64,000 bases of DNA from Simmondsia chinensis (GCA_018398585.1 JAGTTD010000002.1:35456186-35520185); one strand, 5' to 3'; counted from the first letter of the stretch, positions 9,341 through 20,303 are shown. Made by a program: numbers and translations. Notes: generated by a model not told the origin, from the letters alone.

Positions 9341-9498
9341 GCCCCTAAGAAAGCCCTAATTTCTCCATCTCCTCAGTTTTACTCTGCAAATTCCACGCTC
9401 GTTTCTACATTTCTCCCTCTATCTCTCTTCCGTTCCTCCCTTCTACTTGTTTTCGTTACAATTCAAAGGTATTTGCTTGTTTTCTTACTATTTTCGAA

Positions 9499-11272
9499 AT
9501 GCTTTCTGGGTTTTTCCCCCTTTTTGTTTTCTCCGTTTGTTTGACAAGTAGTATTTTCTTGTTGGGACTTTCTGTGAGGAGCAGAGAAAAAAGGGACGGA
9601 GGGGTGAGGGTGAAGGTAAAAAGACCGTCAAGAGAGGCAAGAAGACGGTTGCTGAGGGAGAAGGGGGTGAGGGTGGAGGTAAGAAAACCCTTCGGAGGAG
9701 CAAAAGGACGGTTGCCGAGGAAGAAGGGGGACCTCCTAAGAAAGTCACGCGGTCCAAGAAGTCACAGGGGAAGGCTCCTGTTTCAGGCGGTGGTTCGGAG
9801 GCGCCCACTCTACAAGAGGACGTTTATGAAATACCCATAGTTCAAGCTTCCCTGGCCGCTGGGGGTTTTCCCCCAGCTCCAAGTGGTCAAGAAGCACATA
9901 CTTCCACGCCCCATCTAGGGTATAGCGGAGCATCAGCCGTGCCCCCACCTAGGGATGCCCCGACAGTGGAACCTTCTGTGGAAGAGGGTCCCGGTATTAC
10001 ACCTGCCGTTACCGTCCCCTTGCCTGGAGTGACCGTGGATGAACCCCATCTCCTCTTGCCACACCGGCCAGTGGTCCGCCAGTTCAGGCTCTGGGAGAAG
10101 AAGCAGACGTAGACCTTCAGCCGAAAAGGGGAGAAGAAGGAGGGAGACCTTCGGAAGTGCCGGCAGTGGCGCCAGAACCGTCATTGGTAGAGACGGTAAT
10201 GCTCGCCTCGGTGCCTCCAAGAGGAGGGTCCCTCGTCAGGGCCTCAGCTTCAATGCCGGGATCGCCCAAGAGGTGGTAGTAGATGTTAGGCCCGACGTAC
10301 AAATAGATGACAACCTTCTTCCCTCTTTTCACATAGGCTTGACCGCCCCCAATGATTTTGATGGCATTTCTCCCGAGCCTCAAAGGGAGGTACCTAGGGA
10401 AGAGCGAACTTCCGCTAGTAGAGGTACACGACCTGAGGATTCGGCCTGCCCTTCACCTCGTCAAGGCGTTAGTGCAATTCAGCGTACCGCCTTGATAGTT
10501 CTTTCTTCTGAAGACCCGAAAGTTGTGACCAGTGACACGGTAGCTACTTGCATTGCTAAGGTAAAAACCGCTCACTATACCTTTGAGTTATTATCACGTT
10601 AACTACATGCTCTGGTACTTTCTTTTTCAGGTCAGCTCCATGTCTGCTGCTATGGCTTTGGGATGGTTTCGTGAGCAGGAAGCCGCTGCGCAGGAGCTGG
10701 CCCGGTTACGGGAGGAGAACAAGAAAGCGGTTGAGGTGGCGTAAAGAGCAGAAGGAGAAAAGGAGGAACAGGCTAGGACCATACTCAGGATAGAGGGGGA
10801 GAAAGAGATGCTGGCAGTTGAATCTCAGGATTTGAAGGATGATGTTCGAAAGCTGAGGGAGGAGAAAGAAGCGCGGGCGGTTGAATCACAGGGTTTGAAG
10901 GATGATGTTCGAAAGCTGAGGGAGGAGAAAGAAGTGATGGCGGTTGAAGCCCAAGGGCTTAGGAAAGGCTCTCGGAAGCTGCAAGAGGAACTATCTTCTC
11001 AACAGGCTAGATCAGAGATGCTCCTTAACGAGGCTCAACATGCTCGGGCAGAGGCTACGGAGGCGATTTCTCGAATTAGGGAAAGCTCTGAATTTCGTAC
11101 ATCAACAAGCACCTTTTATTGGGAGGGTTTTGCTTCGGGCCTTTCAACGTTTGCACGTTGCTTGGCCCGTAGCCATCCTCAACTCAGCCTCGAATCTCTG
11201 CAGCAGGAGCCATACCAACTTCGCCAAGAGATTGTTCACTCCCGGGAAGGTGCTGGAGGTGGCCAGGCTTAG
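9499..11272 (+). pseudogene. Tat antisense ORF: basic/proline-rich and coiled-coil protein gene with one intron
   Basis: Coding character spans three frame segments. A K/R-G-rich then P-rich peptide (about 9550-10112) contains KKTVAEGEGGEGGGKK-like repeats; a shifted segment follows (10113-10270); and 10260-10560 contains LPSFHIGLTAPNDFDG. An intron at 10561-10630 (GT...TTTTTCAG) joins in frame to a coiled coil at 10631-11272 with heptad-like repeats of LKDDVRKLREEKEA and a C-terminal YWEGFASGLSTF segment. TAA at 10742 is a premature stop, and at least two frameshifts lie in exon 1. Antisense ORFs between integrase and the 3' LTR are a known Tat feature; their role is unknown. Confidence 0.65.
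10561..10630 (+). other. Predicted 70-bp spliceosomal intron in the antisense gene
   Basis: The donor is AAG|GTAAAAACC at 10560/10561 and the acceptor TTTCTTTTTCAG|GTC at 10630/10631, with a pyrimidine-rich tract before it. Removing it keeps the frame open from CIAK into VSSMSAAMALGWF, and the coiled-coil frame follows. Without splicing the upstream frame ends in LLSR-stop at about 10600. The length of 70 bp is at the low end for plant introns. Confidence 0.6.
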
Positions 11273-11707
11273 ACCTCCTTAAGTTTAGCTTTTGCTCTTT
11301 TTGTGTGGATGTATAAAGAACGTGAGGGGGCTCCCCTTTTTGTTGTAACCCCCCACTTTTTGACTATATGTATATTTGTACATAGTATACTAAGAGAAGG
11401 AAGTTCCTCTGTTCCCCTACCTGATGTGTGTTCTATTATAATCCATGATCATATGCGGTTTATTGCATTTCGTTACCTTTCCTTGAATTGTGCTTTTAAT
11501 AAGCCCAACTTATCGTACCTTAGAACGAGATATGAGAGAGTAATTTTTTAAGAACACATACTTTATTTATGTATATGGGGTGCCGTCCCATTTTTCCGAA
11601 GATACAACCCACACAGCGCTTACCACCGTGTTCTAATATCTTACATAAGCTTCTCACAACTTACCGTGTTACTCGTAATACTTCTTGAGGTTTTTGATAT
11701 TCCAGAC

Positions 11708-12780
11708 TCAGGGTACTTGGGAACTGTCCATGCGTTCTAACTTGTAACTTCCTTCTCCTAACTTCTGAATCACACTGTAGGGTCCTTCCCAATTCGCGGC
11801 TACCTTTCCAGCACCTATCCCTGAGGCCACGGTATTTACTCGTCGCAGGGCTGAGTCCCCCACTTCCAAGCTTCTTGTCCTCTTGCATTTATTGTAATAC
11901 TCAGATATTTGTTGCTTTTGGGCTATTATACAAAGAAGGGCATCCTCTCTGACTTCATCCACCAAGTCCAGAGCACACCTTCGTTGGTCTTCGTTGCGTA
12001 GGTAATCATAGTATTGTATGTGGTAATTAGGCTCTCCCACTTCCACTGAAATTACCGCCTCAGTACCGTATGTTAGCATGAAAGGGGTTTCTCCGGTAGC
12101 CACGCGGTAAATCGTGCGGTGGGCCCATAGCACGCTAGGCAACTCTTCTACCCATCTTCCCTTAGCTTCGTCTAACCTCCTTCGAAGCCCATTGAGTATT
12201 TGCTTATTTTCGGCCTCGGCTTGCCCGTTGCTCTGAGGGTAGGCAACGGACGTGAAATGGAGAGCAATATTCATGTGCTGACAGTATGTTCAGAACCATG
12301 GCAAGTCGAATTGTGTCCGGTTATCAGTGATAACTGCCCTGGGGATTCTAAAGCGTGTAATGGCATTCTTCCACAGAAATTGCCGGGTCGCGTTATCTGT
12401 AATCCGAGCTACCACCTCAGCCTCTACCCACTTACTGAAATAATCAACAGCCACTATCAAGAACTTCCTCTACTCACTGGCTGAGGGAAAAGGACCTAGG
12501 ATGTCCATTCCCCATTGGTCGAAGGGTATAGGGTCAACAATGGGTTGTAGTGGCACGGCGGGAGCATGGATGAGCGGTGCAAATCTTTGGCATTTATCAA
12601 CTTTTCGCACAAGGGTGCCGGCGTCCTTCCTCAGGATGGGCTAAAAGTATCCCGCTCTAAAGCCATTCCCGAAAGGGCTCGCTTTCCAATGTGAACTCCA
12701 CAGATTCCTTCATGAATTTCCCTTAGGACGTAATCCCCTTCCTCTTGCGTTAGACATTTGAACAAGGGATGTGTAAACGA
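11708..12780 (-). pseudogene. Tat-like integrase
   Basis: The N-terminal HHCC zinc-binding part is visible around 12760-12690 (HEGICGVHIG). The catalytic core follows toward 12240 and the open stretch 12274-11708 has the third acidic residue in YPQSNGQAEAENKQI, then the C-terminal part with YNKCKRTRSLEVGD and WEGPYSVIQKLGEGSYKL. Integrase inserts the element cDNA into the genome. The core between 12274 and 12500 is broken by frameshifts. A short non-coding gap (11280-11660) separates it from the convergent antisense gene. Confidence 0.82.
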
Positions 12781-12792
12781 CCTTTTGTGGAG

Positions 12793-14488
12793 CTACTGAT
12801 TGATTATCGTAAAATGTACCGCCCTCCTTCTCAGCCTTCGTGCTTCAGTTTTGGCCGTGGGCTCCTTACCGTGAAGGATGAAGTCCACAATTGGACGCAT
12901 CCACCCGTCCTCGTGTTGCATTTGCATTACGTCAATGGGCGCCGCCTTATCCATGTATTTAACGTTGGATTCATGCGTATGAATATGTTCATTTGGACTC
13001 TTACTTCCAGTACTAGCCAGGCGGCTTAGCTCATCCGCATGGTGATTACTTTCCCGGGAAATGCCCTGTATTCTAAAACCTTGAAATTCAGAGACCCTGG
13101 TTCGAACCAATTCTAGGTACCAAGTGAGGTTCTTTTACTCTATAGCTTCCTGTAACTTGGTTCACCACCAACTTTGAATCGCTATAAGCCTCCAGACAAG
13201 TTACTCCACTAGCCCTAGCAAAATCCATACCGAGCAATAGCACTTCATACTCGGTCTCATTGTGAGTTGCTTCAAAGTGCAACCTTACCGCACCTGTACC
13301 ATGGCCTTCTGAGTTTGCAGATCCATCAACGAATACCTTCCAGATAGACATCTCTTCAAGAGTTTCCGTTAGTTCAAGTACTTCAACTCTAAAGTCGCAT
13401 TCTACCAAGAAGTCAGCTAAAGCTTGGGCTTTAATAGCTCTTCGTGGCTGATAGTGTATGTCGTACTTGGAAAGCTCAACTGCCCACTTAAGCATTCGCC
13501 CTGAACAATCCAACTTTGAGAGCAACTTCTTGAGCAGGAGGTTAATGAGTACCGTGACATCGTGAGACTGAAAATAAGGTCTCAGCTCACGCGTTGGGGT
13601 GACCAGGGCTAGGGCGGTTTTTTCAATGGTAGGATACCTCTTTTCTGGATCTTTGAGAGTTTCGCTTACGAAGTAGACCGGGCTCTGCTGTCCTTGATGG
13701 TCCGCTATTAGTACCGCGCTTGTAGCGTTTCCTGAAATGGCCAGGTAGAGACCCAGCTTCTCATTTGGTTCAGGAGAGGTGATCACAGGGAGATGCGCCA
13801 AATACTGCTTCAATTGATCAAAAGCGCGTGCACACTCCTCGTTCCAGAGAAAAGGTTGTTTCCCTCGCAGCACCTTAAAAAATGGTAGAGCCTTTTCCGC
13901 AGCTCGGCTAATGAATTGGTTGAGCGAAGCCATGCAGCCGGTCAGTTTCTGCACATCCTTAGGGCAGCGGGGAGGCCTCAGGTCAAGTATGGCCTGCACC
14001 TTCTTGGGGTTTGCCTCGATCCCTCGAGAACTTGCAATGAAGCCTAGGAACTTGCCATCCGATACGGCGAACGAACATTTCTCCGGGTTCAACTTCATGC
14101 AGTATTTCCGAAGCGCTTCCATAGCTTCTCTCAAGTCAAAAACATGCTCCAACTTACGTTTTGACTTAACTATCATGTCATCCACATAGAACTCCATGTT
14201 GCGTCCTATTTGCGGTGCAAAGACCTTGTTAACCAGCTGTTGATAGGTAGTTCCTGCATTCTTAAGCCCAAACGGCATTACCTTGTAGCAGTATATTCCT
14301 TTAGCTGTGATGAAGGTCGTTTTCTCTTCATCGGCCGAATGCATTTGAATCTGATGGTACCCTGAAAAGGCATCCATGAAACTGAATAGCTCGCAGCCCG
14401 CCGTTGAATCTACCAGCCTGTCTATTTTAGGCAGGGGATAGGATTCCTTTGGGTAGGCGTCGTTGAGATCAGTGAAATCCACACACAT
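12793..14488 (-). pseudogene. Tat-like reverse transcriptase with two RNase H domains
   Basis: The 466-residue open stretch starts in the RT (MCVDFTDLND), contains the palm motif FSFMDAFSGYHQI and an intact active site FYVDDMIVKSK (around residue 105-115), KFLGFIASSRGIEANP, and the connection FISRAAEKALPFF. A first, degenerate RNase H (LYLAISGNATSAVLI, VYFVSETL) is followed by a second one with WKVFVDGSAN, NETEYEVLLLG and AYSDSKLVVNQV, continuing in another frame to 12793 (SNHHADELSRLAS). The tandem RNase H arrangement is characteristic of Tat-lineage elements. The RT N-terminus runs on to about 14640 with frame damage near 14510. Confidence 0.88.
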
Positions 14489-14672
14489 CCTCCAACTTCC
14501 GTTAGACTTTTTTTACTAATGCCACGTTGGCTAGGCACTTGGGGTATAACACCTCTCGTATAAACCCGGCCTGGGATAGCTTATCCACCTAGGCTTTGAT
14601 GATATTGTTACGTTCTGTGCAAAAGTTGCGCCTTCGCTGTTTAACGGGCGCCTTGTTATCTAGGAAGTTAAG

Positions 14673-15336
14673 CTAGTGAGTGATCACCTCGGGCAGTATT
14701 CCTGGCATTTCCTTTGCGGCAAACGCAAAAATGTCTCGGTATTGCCTCAGGAGTTCGCCAATCTCCTCACACAGATGCCGGGGGAGTGAAGTGCCCAAAT
14801 AGGTGTAACATCTAGGCTTCAACTCATACTTTTCCAAGGGTGGAGGAGAAGGACGTACTCTCGGAGGCGAACTTGGCTCAAGGGGTTCGCCTGCCATTAC
14901 AACCAGATTAGAGAAAGTATGGTAATATTCCGAAAATGCGCCATACCTTCCTCGTATCGTCATGATGTCCCTAGTATCCGCCTCAAACTTCATTGCTAGA
15001 TGGTATGTAGATACTACAGCCTTTAAACGGTTTAGGGAGGGTCTTCCCAAGATCGCGTTGTAGGAAGAAGGAGCGTTAATAACGAGGAACTCTATCTTAA
15101 CCGTTCGTTGCTCGTTTTCATTCCGAAAAATTATGGACAACGTTATTTTACCCTGCGACAGAAATGGGGGCCCCTGTGAAGCCCATGACGGGGTATGGTG
15201 CTGGTACGAGCGCATTAAGAGGTATTCCCATTTTGCTGTAGCATTCTAAGAACAAAATTTCTGCGGAACTACCCAGGTCAATCAATATTCTGTGTACTGT
15301 GTGCTTGCAGATGTCAGCGGTAACGACTCTTGCCAC
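14673..15336 (-). pseudogene. Tat-like aspartic protease region
   Basis: The upstream piece (15336-15148) contains HRILIDLGSSAEILF, the position of the catalytic aspartate triad, here D-L-G instead of the usual D-S/T-G. After a frame change the second piece (15215-14673) gives FLVINAPSSYNAILGRPSLNRLKAVVSTYH, then a linker ending GELLRQYRDIFAFAAKEMPGI that leads into RT. The protease would cleave the gag-pol polyprotein. The altered triad and the frameshift both argue against activity. Confidence 0.8.
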
Positions 15337-15436
15337 GCATCTATTCCTTGGGCATCCTCTTTAGTGAAGCTGATACACCGCGGTGCGTTCCGGGCTGCGT
15401 CCATTTCCCCCTCTATGTCCTTTGCTCCCTCCTTTT

Positions 15437-15439
<3 letters not shown>

Positions 15440-15478
<39 letters not shown>
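15440..15478. repeat. 39-bp uninterrupted G tract
   Basis: Thirty-nine consecutive G residues interrupt the linker between gag zinc knuckle and protease. In every reading frame they give poly-glycine or, on the minus strand, poly-proline. Such a run can form G-quadruplexes and is prone to slippage and sequencing error, so its exact length should be treated with caution. Confidence 0.9.
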
Positions 15479-15479
<1 letters not shown>

Positions 15480-15553
15480 GCATGTCTTGGGGTAATGGTA
15501 GCAATGACCTTGGCCATCGTATTCCCAGGACCTTTTTCGCCATCGTCAATGGC

Positions 15554-15775
15554 TTAAGCTTTCCCAATCCTCATTCTCTTTAATGTTGCGCATTCTTCCC
15601 ACTGACCAGTACGCTCGGCTTCCTTGAGGCGGAAGTCCAAGGCCCGGCAGTTTCCCGTGTCATGGGTAGAGACCTGATGGAACGAGCACCATATTGCCTT
15701 GCCGTTCCCAGATGGGGCGGAGTCTCGGTTTTTGGGCGGCCCCTTCGTTTTCACCTCCAAAAGCTGACGGGGCAC
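15554..15775 (-). pseudogene. Tat-like gag zinc knuckle region
   Basis: The zinc-knuckle-like motif WCSFHQVSTHDTGNC is preceded by a PPKNRDSAPSGNGKAI linker and followed by ALDFRLKEAERTGQW. It is the C-terminal nucleocapsid part of gag and matches 1745-2032 in the first gypsy fragment. The frame differs from the main gag at 15836-16756, so at least one frameshift lies between them, near 15800. Confidence 0.8.
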
Positions 15776-15835
15776 GGGCTGTCGGTTTTGAGCTCTAAAA
15801 ACAGGTGCTGGCCTTCTGGCAGGCCGAATATTACC

Positions 15836-16756
15836 TCATGGTGGCCTGGGGTTACCCTGCGACCCTAAAGACCCCTGAGCTACTTCGGTCCTAGGCGTTA
15901 CCAGCATGACATTCTCTGCTAGGATGTACTTGTTGGGTTTCTGCCATAGCTCGTCGACGGTCGAGGGCGGCCCCTTTGCCAATGCGAATTTAAAATTAGA
16001 GTTCTGCAATCCATTGATAAAGGCAGTGATAGCCGTTTCATCAGATAAGGTGGCGACATCTATCATGGCTCGTGTGAATCGCTTCACATAACTCCTTAAG
16101 GGTTTGACATCGTGCTGCTGTAACTTGAGAAGATGTGCCTCCATCTTTCTTCTTCGCTTATTGCTAACAAAGTGCCGAGCGAATCTCTCGGAAAGCTTCG
16201 TAAAGCTGTCCACAGATGAATTCGGAAGGGAGGCGAACCAATTATGTGCAACCCCTTTTAAGGTAGCCTCAAAACACTTACACCAAATGTCCTCCCCCAC
16301 ATCTTGTAAATACATTCGTGCCATGAATCCGGCCAAATGGTCTTCTGGGTCTTGAGTTCCATCAAACAAATCAATGTTTGGGATTTTGACCTTCCTCACA
16401 GGAGCCGATAGAATTCGGGATGTGAACGGTGAGTGAGTTCCCGGCACAGTGTAAGATATAGCCGGTTTGGGGTCCTTCCTGGGATCCTTCTTTGCGTGAT
16501 TGGGGTAAGTGCTTGCCGTAGAAGCTGCGGCTCCGCTTAGACTTTGGGTCCGAGAACGCCAGGATGCAGTGGTAAATCGATCAGGTTCTGGAATATATTT
16601 TGTATCGTTGGTGGGTGCGTGTGAAAAAAGTTGATGTATTTGCTGTTGGAGTTGCTCAAATTGTTCTTGAGTGACATAATGGGGGTTAGGATGCCCCCTA
16701 TTGGTGGTGGAGTGACTTGTGCTTGACATGAGAAAGGTTTGGAATGCCCTTCCCAC
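15836..16756 (-). CDS. Tat-like gag, capsid portion (306-residue open frame)
   Basis: The frame opens 14 bp inside the LTR border, within the primer-binding leader, so the true start may be the internal methionine of MSSTSHSTT. It shows a Q-rich N-terminus, then ITHSPFTSRILSAP-like and VKIPNIDLFDGTQDP motifs, MYLQDVGEDIWCKCFEATLKG, HNWFASLPNSSVDSF, SNKRRRKMEAHLLKLQQ and AITAFINGLQNSNFKF, all typical of the plant Retrotrans_gag domain. It builds the particle shell. It is the best preserved part of the element, yet it lacks the C-terminal knuckle in frame. Confidence 0.85.
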   Translation of the reverse strand: MGRAFQTFLMSSTSHSTTNRGHPNPHYVTQEQFEQLQQQIHQLFSHAPTNDTKYIPEPDRFTTASWRSRTQSLSGAAASTASTYPNHAKKDPRKDPKPAISYTVPGTHSPFTSRILSAPVRKVKIPNIDLFDGTQDPEDHLAGFMARMYLQDVGEDIWCKCFEATLKGVAHNWFASLPNSSVDSFTKLSERFARHFVSNKRRRKMEAHLLKLQQHDVKPLRSYVKRFTRAMIDVATLSDETAITAFINGLQNSNFKFALAKGPPSTVDELWQKPNKYILAENVMLVTPRTEVAQGSLGSQGNPRPP

Positions 16757-16768
16757 AGACGGCGCCTA
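16752..16768 (-). other. Probable primer-binding site of the Tat-like element
   Basis: Directly inside the 5' LTR the minus strand reads TAGGCGCCGTCTGTGGG. A GGCGCC-beginning leader next to the LTR is usual for plant gypsy elements, where the 3' end of a tRNA anneals. The specific tRNA was not determined. The non-autonomous element at 31976-38759 has the similar leader TTAGCATCATCTGTGGGAA. Confidence 0.6.
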
Positions 16769-16769
16769 T

Positions 16770-17323
16770 TGTTTTGGGATTTTTTGGTTGGGCTCTTGAG
16801 GGTAGAACTGGGCTCAAATTCCTTGTCTTTTTTGTGGGGACCCTTCCCCTATTTATAGTGGATATATGTGTGTGCATGAAATATTCAAGGGTGTACCGCC
16901 TAGTTGCCATTGGTAATAGGGGCGGCGATGCCTTCTGGGTGTGATACTGCTCGGGTGCGGACAGGAGAGGGGGCGGTAATGACCCCTGGGCTTGATACTG
17001 CCTTGGAATGATCAAGAAGGGAGGTGGTAACGACCCCCAGACCTGATACCCCCTGGGAGTAGTCAAGAAAGGAGACGGTAGCGACCCCTGGACCCGATAC
17101 CGCCTGGGAAGGGGACGGTAGTGACCCCTGGACCCTGTACCGCCTGGGTGTAGCTTGGGAAGGGGATGGTAGCGACCCCTGGACCCGGTACCCCCTGGGA
17201 GTAGCTTGGGAAGGGGATGGTAGCTACCCCTGGACCCGGGTACCGCCTGGGTGTAGCCTGGGAAGGGGACGGTAGCGACCCCTAGACCCGGGTACCGCCT
17301 GGGTGCTATTTTTATATTCATCA
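16770..17323 (-). repeat. 5' LTR of the Tat-like element
   Basis: 554 bp; begins TGTTTTGGG and ends CATCA on the plus strand, like the LTR at 5792-6292. It holds more copies of the internal 40-50 bp minisatellite (about 16990-17310). On the minus strand a TATA-like GAATATAAAAATAGC lies at the very start of the LTR. Confidence 0.85.
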
Positions 17324-18633
17324 ATCCCAAGTTTGAAACTCACCGATCCCTTCTTCATCAAGTGGTTGTCCATGTTAAGAGAATTTGTAAATCTTATTAC
17401 CAATTTCCAAAAAAAAAAAAAAAAAAAAAAATTATTTCAAAACTTTATTGTCTATGTATCATTAGTCACAATCCAACAAGTTCTTATCGAAAATGATAAT
17501 ATGACACACGAATCAGATATCATTATGTGTCGTATTAGTATCATTCTCGAAATGTTCTAAATGTTTACCAATATCTGATAAATTTTCACCAGAAAAAGAT
17601 AAAATGACACAAATATTATCAGTCTATATGGCTCCCTAACATTTTTTTTAGTCAAGATACTATCAAATTCCTTAACCATTATCTTTTTTTTTTTTTTTCC
17701 CCGGTCAAGTTCCGGTCAACACTGTCATGCTATTTTTGTACCTGTAGAAATTGATAAATTTCAACTCACAAATTAAGTCGATTCCCTTTTGAATTCAAAG
17801 TAAGAATAGTTTGATTTTTGGATAAATAAAGTTAAGTGTAGGAGTAGGTAAAGCCTATTTAATCTGTCTAGTATTCAAAAAGAACATCGGGTAAAAGGGG
17901 TAAGAGGAGAATTAATATAGTGGTAAGATGACAAGTTACAACTGTTTTCTCATCAAAGAGGGGCCAGAGATCTAGCGATGAAGCGCTTGAAAAAAGAACT
18001 TCAAGAATTTTTAAAGAACATGAAATTTCGTGAGCAGCAAGAAGAGGACAGTTGAGCCTTCTGATAAATTTTTTTTTTTGGGGGGTGGGGTCGGGGAAGG
18101 AGGGTAAAAATGCTAAAGATGTTGATAATCTTCGTGTTGCGGAGTGAGCGTGGCCCTTTGAAAAGAAGCTCGAGGTGATGTTTGATGGAAATGAATCAAT
18201 CATCAGCAAGTTTGAAATGGGAGTTAAGAATTATATCTCGTTTTATTCAATTGACATAATTGCTATGATAAGCCAGTATTACTGTTGATGTTTGGTGAAT
18301 TTTGTATTTCTTTGTTGCACGCTTTTATGCTAGATGGCTCATACCTCACTTTTGCGAGTTTCTCTATTTTGTACGCAACTCCTGTCACTAATTATTGAAA
18401 AAAGAAATTCAAAAAAGCACCGAAAAATTGGAAAGATGGAAGAAAATTCGAGCTTCGAAGTGGAAGAAATATGAATAAATATCGAAATGTTAGGAAATAA
18501 CTTGAAACATTTTGATACTCTTTCAATTAATATAATATTCGTAATATGTATTTGTTGGAAAAATCTACAAATCGAACACAAGCGGAATCGAAAATCAAAT
18601 AGAATTAATGAAACAACACACGAGATTTTAATG
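17324..18633. other. Non-coding, AT-rich region with one weak coding-like remnant
   Basis: A 20-odd bp poly(A) at about 17409-17430, a poly(T) at 17683-17698 and scattered AT-rich sequence. On the plus strand around 17950-18060 and 18100-18240 there are lysine/glutamate-rich peptides (RLKKELQEFLKNMKFREQQEE; PFEKKLEVMFDGNESIISKFE) interrupted by a stop and a poly(T)/G run. They look like exon debris, but I cannot name the gene. The segment 18540-18633 resembles repeat sequence that continues after 26533, i.e. the pre-insertion site of the copia element. Confidence 0.4.
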
Positions 18634-18638
18634 TGGAA

Positions 18639-18797
18639 TGTGAGACAGTAGTTTAGGGAAGCATGCCCAATAGGGTTGCTGAGGCACGTATATATAATAA
18701 TATGGATATAGAAGAAATTACAAATAAGCCCTTAGGCTGATAAATATATGGATAAATACAGATCAGGGATGTTATCCTAACAGATATTATCCTAATA
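18639..18797 (-). repeat. 3' LTR of copia A
   Basis: Starts TGTGAGACAGTAG on the plus strand; the other end is CCTAATA, so the minus-strand 5' end is TATTAGG rather than the usual TG. The neighbouring internal sequence TTGAGGGGGCA (minus strand) is the polypurine tract. It matches 26358-26527 apart from small indels, including one ATTATCCTAAG unit more in the right copy. Confidence 0.88.
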
Positions 18798-19355
18798 TGC
18801 CCCCTCAATTTGAACGCCGGGGGGGGGGGGGGGACGGGGGGGACCAACGTGCAGATTGGCTTTGTAGCGGAAGCGATCAGTGGCCAATCCTTTTGTGAAG
18901 ATATCAGCAACCTGTTTAGTGGTAGGCGTATATCTAACTTGGATATCATCCTTGACCACCTTTTCACGCACATAGTGAAAATAAACGTTGATATATTTAC
19001 TACGATCATTAGAAATGGGATTGGCAGCCAGGTATGTGTAGACATGTTGTCACAGTAGACAAGGATAGGACCAGAATGACATAACCCAAGGTCACGCATG
19101 AGATAGCGGATCCAATCACACTTAGCTACAAGCTTGGCCACGGCACGATACTCGGACTTAGTAGTGGACTTAGCAACTGTGGGTTGCTTTTTGGCACGCC
19201 AGGAAATGAGATTGGGTCCAAGGAAGAGAGCAAACGCAGTGGTAGAGCGGCGAGTGTCAGGACACCAACCCCAATCAGCATCAGCATAGGCAGTGACTGT
19301 AGTGCAAGAACCAAGCGTAATCGTAAGACCATAATCAGGAGTGAACTTAAGATAT
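18798..19355 (-). pseudogene. copia A RNase H
   Basis: Frames at 19332-19126 and 19141-18798 give the copia RNase H: GADWAGCPDTRRSTTA-like residues in a degraded form near 19260-19200, VAKCDWIRYLMRDLGL at about 19135-19085 and LVYCDNMS near 19060. RNase H removes the RNA template during cDNA synthesis. At least two frame changes separate it from RT. A G-run with GACGGGGG at 18820-18842 lies between it and the polypurine tract. Confidence 0.75.
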
Positions 19356-20297
19356 CACAAAATGCGTTTCACCATTTGCCAATGGAAAGTCGTCCGAGCA
19401 TGCATGAACTGGGACACACGGTTAACCACATAGCAGATGTCGGGTCGAGTCATAGTAGGATACTGGAGGGCACCAACGGCACTACGAAACATGGTGGGAT
19501 CCTCAAGTAGCACCCCGTCACTGGCAGAAGGTTGAACCCGGGTAGGAATGAGCAGGTTTAGCCTCAAGCATGTCATGTTTGCCCAAAAGGTCGAGGGTCT
19601 ATTTATGTTGTGAAAGAAACAAACCATGTCGGGAGCGATGCGCTTCGATACCAAGAAAGGAGTGAAGCGGGCCAAGGTCCTTCATGGCAAACTGTGTGGA
19701 TAAAGTGGCAATGAACTTGGTAAGGAGATCCGGGTGCGAGCCAGTTAAGATGATGTCATCCACATATAGCAGAAGACAAACAATATTGGTAGGTGAGCGA
19801 TGAATGAAAAGAGAGGGATCTGCCTTACTACAATAGAACCCAAGACTGTAGAGGAACAAACTAAACCTATGAAGCCAAGCCCAAGGTGCCTGTTTCAGGC
19901 CATATAAGGCCTTATGCAGACGGCAAACATGCGTAGAAAATTTGGGGTGTACAAAACCAGGCGGTTGTCGCATGTATACCTCCTCAATTTGAAAAACATG
20001 TAAAAACGCATTTTTAACATCAAGTTGGCAAATGGACCAGGAATTGGTTACAGCCAGTGCAAGAATGAACCTGATGGTGGCTGGTTTGACAATCGGGCTA
20101 AAAGTTTCAAAATAATCAAGGCCTTCATGCTGGTGAAAACCCTGGGCAACTAGACGGGCCTCGAAACGATCAACAGATCTATCAAGTTTATACTTGACTT
20201 TATATTTCCAAGTGCTCCCAACAACATTTTGAGCGAGGGAAGGAAGAACAAGTTCCCAAGCCTGATTTAAGAGAAGGGCATTAAATTCCTCATCCAT
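19355..20297 (-). pseudogene. copia A reverse transcriptase
   Basis: The 232-residue stretch shows the copia RT hallmarks in order: STWKYKVKYKLDRSVDRFEAR, LVAQGFHQHEGLDYFETFSP, QLDVKNAFLHV, YGLKQAPWAWLHRF, the active site YVDDIILTG (about residue 177) and FAMKDLGPLHSFLGIE. The next frame (19675-19355) continues with RSAVGALQYPTMTRPDICYVVNRVSQFMH. The active site is intact, but one frameshift near 19640 and several substitutions make it nonfunctional. Confidence 0.88.
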
Positions 20298-20303
20298 GGC
20301 CTC

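Larger units (their letters stand above)
5792..17323 (-). mobile_element. Tat-like Ty3/gypsy LTR retrotransposon, 11.5 kb, with extra antisense genes
   Basis: LTRs 5792-6292 and 16770-17323 are in the same orientation, both beginning TGTTTTGG and ending CA on the plus strand. On the minus strand the internal order is gag, zinc knuckle, protease, RT, RNase H, a second RNase H, integrase, then about 5.4 kb of extra sequence before the 3' LTR. The dual RNase H and the long 3' region with antisense ORFs and tandem repeats fit the Tat lineage. The leader after the 5' LTR reads GGCGCCGTCTGTGGGAA. Flanking pentamers are ATCAT and ATCCC, an imperfect duplication. Frameshifts in gag-pol indicate an inactive copy. 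Confidence 0.88.

Noticed and set aside
15361..15583. Poly-proline and poly-glycine proteins
   Set aside because: Artefacts of the 39-bp G run.
1..17323. Endogenous plant pararetrovirus
   Set aside because: RT and RNase H are present, but integrase, paired LTRs with TG..CA ends and two RNase H domains identify gypsy retrotransposons.
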